Positions 34,044 through 44,037 of a DNA stretch of 54,630 nt are shown one piece after another. The notes under the pieces are model-generated. The model saw only the letters and a list, made by a program, of their open reading frames with translations. It had not been told where the DNA came from and did no database searches. Source of the DNA: Alkalibacter mobilis (GTDB lineage Bacteria > Bacillota > Clostridia > Eubacteriales > Alkalibacteraceae); contig NZ_JADNRK010000014.1 of assembly GCF_015594845.1 (NCBI RefSeq), positions 1 through 54,630 of the forward strand. Reading direction: 5' to 3'. A program made the position numbers and the translations under genes. The stretch's first letter is position 1. Every line of letters begins with the position of its first letter.

Positions 34044-34979
34044 ATGGATTTTGTACACGAAAGTGTTTTATTGAATGAATGCATTGAAAATCTTGACATA
34101 AAACCTGATGGCGTATATGTGGACGGAACCCTGGGTGGAGCAGGACACAGCTATGAAATTTGTAGCCGATTGAACGGTTCTGGGACACTCATAGGCATCG
34201 ATCAGGACGAATATGCCTTGAAAAAAGCCGAAGATCGCTTGAAAGGTTGTAAATGCAATGTGATTCTTGTAAGGGACAATTTCAAGAACATGAAGAATGT
34301 AATATATGAATTGGGATTTGAGAAGGTAGATGGAATACTTCTTGATTTGGGAGTATCTTCATTCCAATTGGATGATGGTTCAAGAGGATTTTCATACATG
34401 TTAGATGCAGATTTGGATATGAGAATGGACAATAGAAGTGGGCTGAGCGCGTTTGAAGTTGTTAACGAATATACTGAACAAGATTTATTTAAAATCATCA
34501 AGATTTACGGTGAAGAAAAATTTGCAAAACGAATAGCAAATTTTATAGTAAAAGAACGGAGTGTAGCTCCAATCAAGACCACTCAGCACCTTGCCGAGGT
34601 CATTAAATCGGCCATACCGGCAAAATTCAGAAGAGAGGGACCACACCCGGCAAAGAGAACTTTTCAGGCTATCAGGATTGAGGTCAACGATGAACTGGGA
34701 GTGCTGGAAAAGGCTTTGACAGACGGGGTCGAGTGCCTCGGCAAAAAAGGAAGGATCGCAATCATAACTTTTCATTCTTTAGAGGATAGAATTGTGAAAC
34801 AACGTTTTAAGGAGCTTCAGGATCCATGTACTTGCCCACCGGATTTTCCGGTTTGCCAATGTGGAAGGGAACCCATTGTCAAAATCATAACCAAAAAACC
34901 TATATATCCAAATGAAAATGAAATCAATTTTAACCCAAGAGCAAGAAGTGCGAAACTCAGAGTTGCAGAAAAAATTTAA
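34044..34979 (+). CDS. rsmH: 16S rRNA (cytosine1402-N4)-methyltransferase RsmH
   Basis: RsmH (MraW) methylates N4 of C1402 in the decoding centre of 16S rRNA. The 311-residue protein opens with the conserved [13 protein letters not shown], and the SAM-binding [10 protein letters not shown] is near 28-37. [16 protein letters not shown] lies near 98-113 and [15 protein letters not shown] near 212-226. A cysteine pair ([13 protein letters not shown]) near the C-terminus is common in clostridial members. It lies directly after mraZ, as in nearly all bacteria. Confidence 0.96.
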   Translation: MDFVHESVLLNECIENLDIKPDGVYVDGTLGGAGHSYEICSRLNGSGTLIGIDQDEYALKKAEDRLKGCKCNVILVRDNFKNMKNVIYELGFEKVDGILLDLGVSSFQLDDGSRGFSYMLDADLDMRMDNRSGLSAFEVVNEYTEQDLFKIIKIYGEEKFAKRIANFIVKERSVAPIKTTQHLAEVIKSAIPAKFRREGPHPAKRTFQAIRIEVNDELGVLEKALTDGVECLGKKGRIAIITFHSLEDRIVKQRFKELQDPCTCPPDFPVCQCGREPIVKIITKKPIYPNENEINFNPRARSAKLRVAEKI

Positions 34980-34997
34980 TTCCGGGGAGTGTTTGTT

Positions 34998-35462
34998 ATG
35001 GTAATATCAGAAAAAAAGCTATATAATTATTATCTGGAAGATGATAATATAGCAATAACCCGAATTAGAAATAAATACGAGAAAAAGAGACGTATCAAGG
35101 GCAGTTCAAAAATCAAATGCATTTTATTTGTGCTGGTTCTTTTCATGTTGGGATTGAGCGTATTGTTTCAATACTCGAGGATCAACGCAGTGAATAAGGA
35201 AATTATCGCTTTGGAAAACGATTTGAAAGAAATTCAGATGATCAACGATTCAAAAGAAGGACAAATACTTTCGAGCCTGGATTTGAATTACATTGAAACC
35301 TACGCCAAAGACACTTTGGGAATGGTGTCCCCTGAAAATGAACAGTATACATATATGGCGATAAACCAAGGCTATAAAACTGCAAGTATTGACAAATCTA
35401 CGGAGACGGCTTCGAATGCAGAAAGCAAACTGGTATCTTGGATTGTAAATTTGATCAACTGA
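34998..35462 (+). CDS. ftsL: FtsL-like cell division protein
   Basis: This is a small bitopic membrane protein in the position of ftsL, 154 residues: a basic cytoplasmic N-terminus, one membrane helix (about 40-60), then a coiled-coil segment (RINAVNKEIIALENDLKEIQ). FtsL binds DivIB and DivIC and helps activate the septal SEDS-PBP pair. Sequence similarity in this family is very low, so the call rests on topology and position between rsmH and the PBP gene. The start is ATG 34998, with GGGGAG eight bases before it. Confidence 0.75.
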   Translation: MVISEKKLYNYYLEDDNIAITRIRNKYEKKRRIKGSSKIKCILFVLVLFMLGLSVLFQYSRINAVNKEIIALENDLKEIQMINDSKEGQILSSLDLNYIETYAKDTLGMVSPENEQYTYMAINQGYKTASIDKSTETASNAESKLVSWIVNLIN

Positions 35463-35477
35463 TATGGAGGTCTCAAG

Positions 35478-37655
35478 ATGTCCCTATATCACATAAGAAG
35501 AAAAAAAAGGCTATTATTTGCCTTTTTTGTTTTTTCGATACTATTCGTCATATTGGCGATCAAACTAACCTATATTCAAGCCTATCGGTCGATAGAGCTG
35601 ACAGATGCCCAGATCAATCAACTTATGGGCGAAATCCCGATTACTGCTACCAGGGGCGATATTTATGACAGAAATATGAATATTCTCGCTCAAGATGCCT
35701 CGGCAAGCAGCATCTATGCAAGACCGTCATCAATTGAAGATCCTGAAATAACAGGACTCTATCTAAGTGAAATCCTGGAACTTGATAAAAATGAAATTGT
35801 TGAAAAGCTAAAAGATGAAACCAGCTCCCTGGTTTTGATAGCAAGGAAAGTCGACAACGACAAGGCTTTTATGATCGAAGATAAAAATATTAGAGGCATA
35901 GAGATTTCTGAAGATAAAAAAAGATATTACACCAATGGAAATTTCGCATCTTATGTTTTAGGTTTTACAGGTACGGATCACCAGGGGCTTTATGGCATAG
36001 AAAGAATTTTTGACGAAGATCTTAGAGGAGAAGACGGTGTTCTGATATATGAAAAAGATGGAAAAAATCAAAGAGTGCCTTCAGGATTTCAAAATACCAT
36101 ACCAGCAATCCCCGGTAACCATGTAGTCTTGACAATAGACAGCATAATACAACATTTTATAGAATCTGCATTGGAAGACGTCATGACAGACTTGAATCCT
36201 AAGCGAACCATCGCGATAGCAATGGATCCAAATACTGGAGAAGTGTTGGGCATGTCAGTAAAACCGGACTATGACTTAAATGATCCCAGGTCGGTAACAG
36301 ATGAAATTAAAATTCGACTGGCTTCCGAATTGGAGGGAAAGAGTCTTGGTGAACAGCAACAAATAATGTGGAACAATCCAGCTGTCAGTCTGAATTACGA
36401 ACCGGGATCCACATTCAAAGTTATTACTGGTGCTGCTGCCTTGGAGGAAGGTGTAGTTGAGCCGGATACCGTTTTTGTCGACGAAGGCTATATTATGGTT
36501 GACGGCATACGCATAAGGTGTCATATCTATCCTAGAAACCACGGTGAGGAGACCTTTCTCCAAGCTATCAGCAATTCTTGTAATCCGGTGATGGTTGAAA
36601 CTATCATGAGATTGAATCCGCAGGATTTTTACAAACATGTATATAATTTTGGGTTTGGAGATCGAACGGGAATACAACTTGATGGTGAACAATACGGTAT
36701 TATTCCTGTTAATACCAATGAAAAAAATGTAGATTATGCTACTAAATCATTTGGCCAAGGAATATCTGTTACTCCAATTCAACTGATTTCGGCATTGTCG
36801 GCAATAGTAAATGATGGAAATTATATAAAACCAACAATAGTTAAAGAAACTATATCCAGTGAAACTTCCGAAGTTATCGAAACATATGATCGATCAGTAT
36901 CAAGAAAGGTGGCTTCCGAATATACGGCTATGGCACTGCAGGAAGCCATGGAAAATGTTGTTCTAGGAAGTGATCTGCTGATGTCCGCTTCCGACGGATA
37001 CAATATGGGCGGAAAGACCGGAACCGCGCAGAAAATTATCGATGGAGCTTACGCAAAAGGCAAATATATTACATCTTTTTTTGGGTTTGCTCCAGTGGAC
37101 GATCCCCAAATTGCTATCCTGGTTATTGTAGACGAAGCGGAAAAAAGTTATACTTCAGGTAGCATCACCGGTACAAGCACTGCAGGAATACCGGCAATAG
37201 AAATATTGAAAAACTCGCTGAAGTACTTAAATGTCCCTGTTCAAAGCACAGAAACTTTCAGCCAGACAGAAATAATACCGGATTTACGAAACCTTGACAT
37301 CGAGACAGCAGATGAAATATTGACCAGACTGGGAATAGACTACTCTATTGTAGGCGATAGTGACGAAGTTGGGGCGGTAATACTTAATCAAGATCCCATG
37401 CCCGGAGGGATATTGGAAGATAACACTAAAATATCGATCCAATTTTCATCATCTGTGTCAGATGATGAAGGAATGGTGATTGTCCCGAACCTTTTGGACA
37501 TGAGCATTGGCAAAGTGTCTCAAATCCTTGACAGTAAAGGACTTGAGTTGGAAATTCAAGGAAGTGGGGGTTTTTCGATTGAGCAAATTCCTGCATCAGG
37601 TGAGCTTGTTGAAGCCGGTAGTACAATAAAAGTTGTTTTTGAGCACGTTGAATAA
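35478..37655 (+). CDS. Class B penicillin-binding protein (FtsI/SpoVD type) with PASTA domains
   Basis: This is a monofunctional transpeptidase that cross-links septal peptidoglycan, 725 residues. An N-terminal membrane anchor (about 9-31) is followed by the PBP dimerisation domain (about 50-220) and the transpeptidase domain. The active serine is S311 in SxxK (STFK), SxN is S367-C368-N369, and KTG is at 513-515. The C-terminus (about 590-725) has two PASTA repeats that may bind muropeptides. In spore formers a similar gene in this place is spoVD; with one copy here it probably acts in division. Confidence 0.92.
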   Translation: MSLYHIRRKKRLLFAFFVFSILFVILAIKLTYIQAYRSIELTDAQINQLMGEIPITATRGDIYDRNMNILAQDASASSIYARPSSIEDPEITGLYLSEILELDKNEIVEKLKDETSSLVLIARKVDNDKAFMIEDKNIRGIEISEDKKRYYTNGNFASYVLGFTGTDHQGLYGIERIFDEDLRGEDGVLIYEKDGKNQRVPSGFQNTIPAIPGNHVVLTIDSIIQHFIESALEDVMTDLNPKRTIAIAMDPNTGEVLGMSVKPDYDLNDPRSVTDEIKIRLASELEGKSLGEQQQIMWNNPAVSLNYEPGSTFKVITGAAALEEGVVEPDTVFVDEGYIMVDGIRIRCHIYPRNHGEETFLQAISNSCNPVMVETIMRLNPQDFYKHVYNFGFGDRTGIQLDGEQYGIIPVNTNEKNVDYATKSFGQGISVTPIQLISALSAIVNDGNYIKPTIVKETISSETSEVIETYDRSVSRKVASEYTAMALQEAMENVVLGSDLLMSASDGYNMGGKTGTAQKIIDGAYAKGKYITSFFGFAPVDDPQIAILVIVDEAEKSYTSGSITGTSTAGIPAIEILKNSLKYLNVPVQSTETFSQTEIIPDLRNLDIETADEILTRLGIDYSIVGDSDEVGAVILNQDPMPGGILEDNTKISIQFSSSVSDDEGMVIVPNLLDMSIGKVSQILDSKGLELEIQGSGGFSIEQIPASGELVEAGSTIKVVFEHVE

Positions 37656-37674
37656 ATCAATATAGGTGATAATA

Positions 37675-39165
37675 ATGATTTTGGAAAAGCTGATGAAAAA
37701 TATATCGTACACTCTAGTACAGGGAAATGTTTACACGGATATCGAAGATCTCTGTTACGATTCCAGACGCTGCGTGAAAAACAGCTTGTTTTTTGCTGTT
37801 GCGGGCTATGAAATAAATGGTAATAGATTTATAGCCGATGCAGTAAATAACGGTGCGACTGTCGTTGTGACCGACGATTTGTCTGAGAGTGGGATCGATA
37901 AATTGAAAGACTCAAATTTAACGGTTGTTTCAGTGAACAATGTAAGAGAAGTCATGTCAGCAGTAGCATCAATGTTTTATGATTTTCCTTCCCAAAAGAT
38001 CAAAGTGATAGGAATTACAGGTACAAATGGAAAAACCACCACGGCATTTTATCTAAAACAGATTCTAGAATATTCTGGATATAAAACTGGAGTAATTGGC
38101 ACGATGGGAAATATTTGCGGAGATGTTTTTTTAGAGTCTACTCACACGACACCGGAATCCATCGAAATCCATAAGATCCTCGATATGATGGTATCGGAAA
38201 ATGCTGAATATGTAGTTATGGAAGTTTCATCTCATGCACTTGAATTAAATAGAGTGGATCATGTGAAATTTCAAGGGAGTATTTTCACAAACCTTACGCA
38301 GGATCATTTGGACTTTCACAAAGATATTGAGTCATATTACAAAGCCAAGAGAAAGTTGTTCGACTTTGATCAGGATTTTTGCATAATAAATGTGGATGAT
38401 GATTATGGTTTCAGACTAAAAAATGAAATTGGAAATATTGAAAGGGTAGTTGGTTTCGGTGTGAAAGATCATGCTGAATATAAAATCAAAGATATTGATT
38501 TTAAAGAAGGCACAACGGAGTTTAAAATAGAACATCAGGATGAGATCCTCAATTATGAGATGAATCAAATTGGCGAGTACAACATTTTTAACATGTGTGG
38601 GGCTATATTGGCCGCTAAAATGGAAGACCTGGAAGAAACGGCAATAAAGCAAAGCGTAAAAAATGTAAAAGGAGTTAAGGGTAGACTAGAAATCATTCCT
38701 TCTGAACAAAAATTTACAATAGTGATAGATTTTGCACATACACCGGACGGATTGGAAAATGTATTGAAATCTCTCAAGAAAAATCTTGGAGGAAGATTGA
38801 TAACTGTTTTCGGATGTGGGGGGAACAGGGATAAAGAAAAAAGAAGTAAAATGGGAGCTATATCGGGACGACTAAGTGATTTCAGCATTATCACCAGTGA
38901 CAATCCCAGAAGAGAAGACCCTGATTCAATAATCAAGGATATTCAGTCGGGGATATCTGCTGTAACGGAAAGTTATTTATTGATAACGGACAGAAAAGAG
39001 GCAATAAAAAAGGCGATTCATATGGCTGATCAAGGAGATATTATTCTACTGGCCGGCAAAGGGCATGAAATGGTTCAAATCATTGGAGACGAAAAGTTTC
39101 CTTTTGATGAAAGAGAAATTGCAAGGGAGATTTTAAATAATTATGATTCCGATGACTTTAGATGA
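37675..39165 (+). CDS. murE: UDP-MurNAc-tripeptide synthetase (meso-DAP adding) MurE
   Basis: MurE adds the third amino acid to UDP-MurNAc-Ala-Glu in the cytoplasm. The 496-residue protein has the ATP-binding GITGTNGKTTT near 115 and the amino acid selecting motif DNPR at 409-412, which marks meso-diaminopimelate as substrate rather than lysine. Three Mur ligase domains are present at full length. The start is ATG 37675; AGGTGAT (37664-37670) stands just before, and an earlier GTG lies in the ribosome site. Its 3' end overlaps murF by 23 bp. Confidence 0.95.
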   Translation: MILEKLMKNISYTLVQGNVYTDIEDLCYDSRRCVKNSLFFAVAGYEINGNRFIADAVNNGATVVVTDDLSESGIDKLKDSNLTVVSVNNVREVMSAVASMFYDFPSQKIKVIGITGTNGKTTTAFYLKQILEYSGYKTGVIGTMGNICGDVFLESTHTTPESIEIHKILDMMVSENAEYVVMEVSSHALELNRVDHVKFQGSIFTNLTQDHLDFHKDIESYYKAKRKLFDFDQDFCIINVDDDYGFRLKNEIGNIERVVGFGVKDHAEYKIKDIDFKEGTTEFKIEHQDEILNYEMNQIGEYNIFNMCGAILAAKMEDLEETAIKQSVKNVKGVKGRLEIIPSEQKFTIVIDFAHTPDGLENVLKSLKKNLGGRLITVFGCGGNRDKEKRSKMGAISGRLSDFSIITSDNPRREDPDSIIKDIQSGISAVTESYLLITDRKEAIKKAIHMADQGDIILLAGKGHEMVQIIGDEKFPFDEREIAREILNNYDSDDFR

Positions 39166-40534
39166 AGTTGCAGGTGCCACCGGCGGGAAGTTACTTTGGG
39201 GAACACCTGAAACAATGGTTAAAGGTGTTGATATTGACACTCGTTCCATAAAAAATGGCGATGTGTTCATAGCGATCAAAGGGGAGCGGGTCGATGGGCA
39301 TGACCTTTTGAACTTTGCTAGATCTTCAGGAGCGGTCGCTGCAATCTGTGAAAAAAATGTTGAAAAAATTCAAGGGCTGGCTGTGATCATGGTGGAAAAT
39401 ACAGTTGAAGCCTTGCAAAGACTGGCTGCTCATTACAGAAAGAAATTTTCAATTCCTATAGTAGCCATAACAGGCAGCAGCGGAAAGACCACTACTAAGA
39501 ACTTGATAAGATCGATTTTACAAACCGAGTATTTTACCGTATCCACCAGAGGAAACAAAAATAATCATATAGGCTTGCCTTTGAGTATTTTAGAGATGGA
39601 CGAAAGGACCGAAGCTGCTGTATTTGAAATGGGAATGAGCAATTTAGGCGAAATTAGCGTCTTGACGAAAATTGCGAAGCCTGAGATAGCAGTTATTACG
39701 AATATAGGGACAGCTCATCTGGAAAATTTGGGAAGCAAGGAAAATATTTTAAAAGCAAAGATGGAAATATTTGAAACTCTTGCAAGAGATCAAACTGCAG
39801 TGATAAATCAAGACGATGATCTATTGTCAACTATAAAAGATGTTACTTATAAAATTTTAAGAGTTGGCATCAATTCGGAAGATTTGGATTTAAAATGTGT
39901 TTCTTACCGAATGGAGAAAACGGGTTTGGTAATGCATTTAGAGAGTAGAGATAAATCCATTTCAGGGGAGTTTACATTCAGATACCCAGGACTGCACAAT
40001 GTATACAATTGTCTTGAAGCCGTAGCTGTAGGGAAATTACTGGGCATAGGAAACGAGAGCATTCAAAAGGGTTTAGATAATTATTTACCAGATGAGAACA
40101 GGATGGATATAATATCTATAAATAAAAGTGTTATCATTAACGACAGTTACAATGCAAATCCGCAATCAATGGAGAGTGCTTTGGACGTTCTTGGTTTGTA
40201 TAAAGGCAAAAACACAAAATTAATAGCGGTTTTGGGTGATATGCTTGAAATAGGAGACCTTGCAGAGAAATTCCACAGAGAAATAGGTGGATATGCTGCT
40301 GAAAGGGGAGTGGACCTCTTGTTGACGTATGGAGCCAGCGCTGTTTATTATAACGAAGGTGGAGAGTTGGGAGGCATTGAGAAGGCAAGTTCCAAACATT
40401 TTTTGTCGAAAAAAGATTTGGCGGCTTTCTTAAAAGAGATTGTATCCAGTACGGAATGTGCTGTTTTGATCAAAGGCTCCAGGGGTCTCAAAATGGAAGA
40501 AATATTTGAAGTGTTAAAAGGCGGGATGATTTGA
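39143..40534 (+). CDS. murF: UDP-MurNAc-tripeptide--D-Ala-D-Ala ligase MurF
   Basis: MurF attaches D-Ala-D-Ala to complete the pentapeptide precursor. The 463-residue protein has the ATP-binding GSSGKTTTK near 112 and the central-domain segment DSYNANPQSMESAL near 333. The C-terminal domain contains LIKGSRGLKME. The start overlaps murE by 23 bp; a second in-frame ATG at 39152 is an alternative, and neither has a good ribosome site, so translation is probably coupled to murE. Confidence 0.94.
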   Translation: MIPMTLDEVAGATGGKLLWGTPETMVKGVDIDTRSIKNGDVFIAIKGERVDGHDLLNFARSSGAVAAICEKNVEKIQGLAVIMVENTVEALQRLAAHYRKKFSIPIVAITGSSGKTTTKNLIRSILQTEYFTVSTRGNKNNHIGLPLSILEMDERTEAAVFEMGMSNLGEISVLTKIAKPEIAVITNIGTAHLENLGSKENILKAKMEIFETLARDQTAVINQDDDLLSTIKDVTYKILRVGINSEDLDLKCVSYRMEKTGLVMHLESRDKSISGEFTFRYPGLHNVYNCLEAVAVGKLLGIGNESIQKGLDNYLPDENRMDIISINKSVIINDSYNANPQSMESALDVLGLYKGKNTKLIAVLGDMLEIGDLAEKFHREIGGYAAERGVDLLLTYGASAVYYNEGGELGGIEKASSKHFLSKKDLAAFLKEIVSSTECAVLIKGSRGLKMEEIFEVLKGGMI

Positions 40535-41484
40535 TGACGGATGTTTTGATTTGGCTGATTACAGGACTATTGGCAGCGCTTGTTTTAGGACCCATTACGA
40601 TACCGATTCTGACCAGGATGAAATTTGGACAGACCATAAGAGAAGAAGGACCTAAAAGCCATATGTCTAAAGGCGGGACGCCAACAATGGGCGGGGTTAT
40701 TTTTATATTTGCATCCATTATTGGTACCGTGGTCTTTTCTGAGCGGGGGCCTACGCAATTAATGATTTTAACGGCATTTACCGGTTTTGGCCTGATTGGG
40801 TTCATAGACGATTATATAAAAGTGGTCTTGAAAAGAAATTTGGGATTGCGGGCATGGCAAAAAATATTGATGCAGTTTGTATTGGCTATTGTTCTTGTTG
40901 TTTGGTCTTACAAAAATGTGGGGACTGAATTAATGATCCCATTCATGGAGTCTAAATTTGATTTAGGTTTGTTTTATATTCCGTTTGGCGTGTTTGTAGT
41001 GTTGGCCTTTGTCAATGCAGTGAACCTTACTGATGGGCTTGACGGACTGGCTTCAGGGGTATCGGTGTTCAGTTTTATTTTCTTTATTTTTGCTTCATTT
41101 ATTGTGAATGTACAAGCTGTACGTGTATTTTCTGCGACTGCGATCGGTGCATTGTTGGGTTTTTTAAAATTCAATTTTTATCCGGCAAGGGTTTTTATGG
41201 GCGATACTGGTTCCATGGCTCTTGGAGGTGCTGTTAGTGCTTTGATTTTGTTGACCGGATCTCCTCTTGTGATGTTGTTGGGAGGTGGAGTTTTCTTTAT
41301 GGAAACACTATCGGTAGTGATCCAGGTCGCTTATTTTAAAGTCAGCGGGGGCAAGAGAATATTTAAAATGACTCCCATACATCATCATTTTGAGTTGTCC
41401 GGATGGAGCGAAGTAAAAGTTGTTTTGTCCTTTTGGTGCGTAGCGGCTGTTTGCGCGCTCTTGGCTATAGCAAGTATAATATGA
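40534..41484 (+). CDS. mraY: Phospho-MurNAc-pentapeptide transferase MraY
   Basis: MraY joins the UDP-MurNAc-pentapeptide to undecaprenyl phosphate, forming lipid I in the membrane. The 316-residue protein has about ten membrane segments. Its catalytic aspartates lie in FIDDYIK (near 90-96) and NLTDGLDGLA (near 165-174). GDTGSMALGG (near 226) and PIHHHFE (near 285) are also conserved. ATG 40534 shares its first base with the murF stop (TGATG), so translation is coupled. Confidence 0.96.
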   Translation: MTDVLIWLITGLLAALVLGPITIPILTRMKFGQTIREEGPKSHMSKGGTPTMGGVIFIFASIIGTVVFSERGPTQLMILTAFTGFGLIGFIDDYIKVVLKRNLGLRAWQKILMQFVLAIVLVVWSYKNVGTELMIPFMESKFDLGLFYIPFGVFVVLAFVNAVNLTDGLDGLASGVSVFSFIFFIFASFIVNVQAVRVFSATAIGALLGFLKFNFYPARVFMGDTGSMALGGAVSALILLTGSPLVMLLGGGVFFMETLSVVIQVAYFKVSGGKRIFKMTPIHHHFELSGWSEVKVVLSFWCVAAVCALLAIASII

Positions 41485-41499
41485 CCGGTGGTGGATCAA

Positions 41500-42855
41500 A
41501 TGAATAAAAAATTAATAATAGGTCTTGGCAGGAGTGGTATTGCCAGCGCAAATTTTCTTTTAAAAAAAGGCTTTAGAATAGTCATGTATGATAAAAATGC
41601 TCAAGATTGTCTCAAACGCAGAGATTTTATAGAAATTCTGGAAAAACATCATGATTTGGTGGATGGAGTATTCGGAGATGAAATGCCGATTGAAAAAATT
41701 AATGGAGTCGACTTGGCGATAATAAGTCCGGGGATCCCCCTCGACAGCAAGATTCCTTTGGAGTGCAGTGCAAAAGGAATAAAGATCATAGGTGAGATCG
41801 AGTTGGCCTTCAGACATTTGAAAGCGCCTGTAATAGGAATCACGGGAACCAACGGAAAGACTACCACAACAACTTTGATTTATGAAATTTTCAAATCGAC
41901 GAATATTCACGCTTTTTTAACAGGAAATATTGGCTATCCAATAATTGATTGCGTAGATAATGCTAAAAAAGAAGATGTGGTGATTGCTGAATTGTCAAGT
42001 TTTCAGTTGGAGTCTATCGAAAATTTCCGAGCTGTAATATCAGTTATGCTAAATATCACGCCGGATCATCTTGATAGACACAAAGATATGGAACAATATA
42101 TAAAAGCCAAGGAAAATATTTATAAAAATTCCACAGAAGACGACTTTCTCGTTTTAAATGCGGATGATCATATATTGCGGAAGTCAGCTGAAAAAACTCG
42201 TGCAAAGGTAATATTTTTCAGCATTAAAGAAACAGTGACGAACGGAGCTTTTTTAGATCAAGGAATGATAAAAGTGGCAAAAAATGGCTCATCAATAGAC
42301 TTGATGCACATATCAGAACTCAAAATACCAGGTATGCATAATGTCAAGAATGTGCTGGCGGCAGCAGCAGTGGCTTATTTTTATGGAATTGATGTTGATG
42401 TGATCAAGAGGGTATTATGTAATTTTCAAGGGGTAGAACATAGACTGGAGTACGTAAGGGAGTTGAACGGTGTGACTTACTACAATGATTCCAAGGGTAC
42501 AAACACTGATGCAGGTATAACCGCTCTGGATGCGATCGATGGATCTGTAATTTTAATAGGTGGCGGATATGATAAAAAGTCTGATTTTACTGATTGGATA
42601 AACAAATTTGAAGGCAAAGTCAGAAAAGCTTATCTGATTGGTGAAACTGCAAAAAAAATAATGAACAGGGCTGAAGAACTGGGATTCTTCAGTGTAGAGA
42701 TCTGTTCATCTTTAAATGAAGCGGTAGATAAGAGTCATAAAGAGGCCAAAGCTGGAGAAGTAGTCCTCTTATCGCCGGCATGCGCTAGTTGGGACATGTT
42801 TGACAATTACGAAACAAGAGGGAACATATTCAAAGAGTTGGTCAATGAACTGTAA
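41500..42855 (+). CDS. murD: UDP-MurNAc-L-alanine--D-glutamate ligase MurD
   Basis: MurD adds D-glutamate to UDP-MurNAc-L-alanine. The 451-residue protein has a GLGRSGIASA nucleotide-binding start (near 7-16), the P-loop GITGTNGKTTTTT near 111-123, and the segment LNITPDHLDRH near 182-192. The C-terminal domain has YYNDSKGTNTDA. ATG 41500 is preferred because GGTGGTGG precedes it by a few bases; the GTG at 41488 is part of that site. Confidence 0.95.
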   Translation: MNKKLIIGLGRSGIASANFLLKKGFRIVMYDKNAQDCLKRRDFIEILEKHHDLVDGVFGDEMPIEKINGVDLAIISPGIPLDSKIPLECSAKGIKIIGEIELAFRHLKAPVIGITGTNGKTTTTTLIYEIFKSTNIHAFLTGNIGYPIIDCVDNAKKEDVVIAELSSFQLESIENFRAVISVMLNITPDHLDRHKDMEQYIKAKENIYKNSTEDDFLVLNADDHILRKSAEKTRAKVIFFSIKETVTNGAFLDQGMIKVAKNGSSIDLMHISELKIPGMHNVKNVLAAAAVAYFYGIDVDVIKRVLCNFQGVEHRLEYVRELNGVTYYNDSKGTNTDAGITALDAIDGSVILIGGGYDKKSDFTDWINKFEGKVRKAYLIGETAKKIMNRAEELGFFSVEICSSLNEAVDKSHKEAKAGEVVLLSPACASWDMFDNYETRGNIFKELVNEL

Positions 42856-42873
42856 AATATTGAGGGTGATATT

Positions 42874-44037
42874 TTGAAATCTGCAGTAAGTGGAAACCCG
42901 AATAAAAAACAAAAAAAGAGCGTAAGAAGGAAAAAAACTTCACCAAGTGACTTTTGGATAACATTCTGCATAATAACACTCACTTGTATAGGAGTAATGA
43001 TGGTATTTAGCGCAAGCATTTATCAATCTGGAGCTATTTACGATGATCAATACGCCATTTTTCAAAAACAGCTGCTCTTTTCAGTTGTAGGAATTTTCAC
43101 CATGTTTTTTGTATCAAGAATAAATTATAAGATATATCAGAAATATGCGTTTCACCTTTTGGTGCTATCCATAGTGCTTTTGCTTCTGGTTTTCGTGCCA
43201 GGCATAGGTCATTATGCAAATGGTGCTTACAGGTGGATCAGAATTTTCGGAGTATCACTTCAAACGTCCGAGGTTGCGAAAATTGCGGTCATAATCTTCA
43301 TGGCCGCTTCCCTTACCAGTATAAAAGACAAGGTTAGGACATTCCGAGTTGGATTTTTGCCATACATGTTTCTAATGGTTGTCGTATGTGGGATCATTAT
43401 CATGCAACCAAACCTGAGTACAACTTTGATTATTGCCATGATTATCATAGGGATGCTTTTTGTTGCAGGCGGAAATATGATTTATCTAGGATCTTTGTTC
43501 GGAAGTGTTGCGGCTGCAGCTGTGTATTTGATCTTGACAGGATGGAGAAAAGATCGCTGGGAAGCATTTATTAATCCGGAGTCAAACCTCACAGGAACCG
43601 GATGGCAGTCAAGGCAATCCATATTGGCTCTGGGTTCAGGTGGCGTATTTGGACAGGGATTGGGAAATGGAAAACAGAAAATGTTTTTCTTGCCTGAACC
43701 CCAAAACGACTTTATATACGCCCATATAGGGGAAGAACTGGGTTTGATTGGCACATTGATCATACTGATACTGTTTCTTGTGTTGATTTGGAGAGGAATT
43801 AAAGTTTCCATGGAAGCTCCTGACACTTTTTCTTCATTGTTGGCTTTCGGGCTGATATTCATGATAGGAATTCAGGTCGTGATAAATATAGCGGTTGTTA
43901 CACAACTAATACCTGTCACAGGGATACCATTGCCATTTATTAGTGCCGGTGGTACTTCGATAGTATTTTTAATGGGCGGTATGGGAATAATGTTAAATAT
44001 TTCGAAACACATTCCGTCAAAGAGGAGAAAAATATGA
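42874..44037 (+). CDS. ftsW: Peptidoglycan glycosyltransferase FtsW/SpoVE (SEDS family)
   Basis: This SEDS-family glycosyltransferase polymerises lipid II at the septum together with a class B PBP. The 387-residue protein has a basic cytoplasmic N-terminus (about 1-28) and about ten membrane segments. The family stretches RWIRIFGVSLQTSEVAKI (near 115-132), IIMQPNLSTTLII near 172 and PFISAGGTSIVFLMGGMG near 350-367 are clear. The start is TTG 42874 with GAGGGTGAT before it. murG overlaps by 4 bp. The PBP at 35478 is the likely partner. Confidence 0.93.
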   Translation: MKSAVSGNPNKKQKKSVRRKKTSPSDFWITFCIITLTCIGVMMVFSASIYQSGAIYDDQYAIFQKQLLFSVVGIFTMFFVSRINYKIYQKYAFHLLVLSIVLLLLVFVPGIGHYANGAYRWIRIFGVSLQTSEVAKIAVIIFMAASLTSIKDKVRTFRVGFLPYMFLMVVVCGIIIMQPNLSTTLIIAMIIIGMLFVAGGNMIYLGSLFGSVAAAAVYLILTGWRKDRWEAFINPESNLTGTGWQSRQSILALGSGGVFGQGLGNGKQKMFFLPEPQNDFIYAHIGEELGLIGTLIILILFLVLIWRGIKVSMEAPDTFSSLLAFGLIFMIGIQVVINIAVVTQLIPVTGIPLPFISAGGTSIVFLMGGMGIMLNISKHIPSKRRKI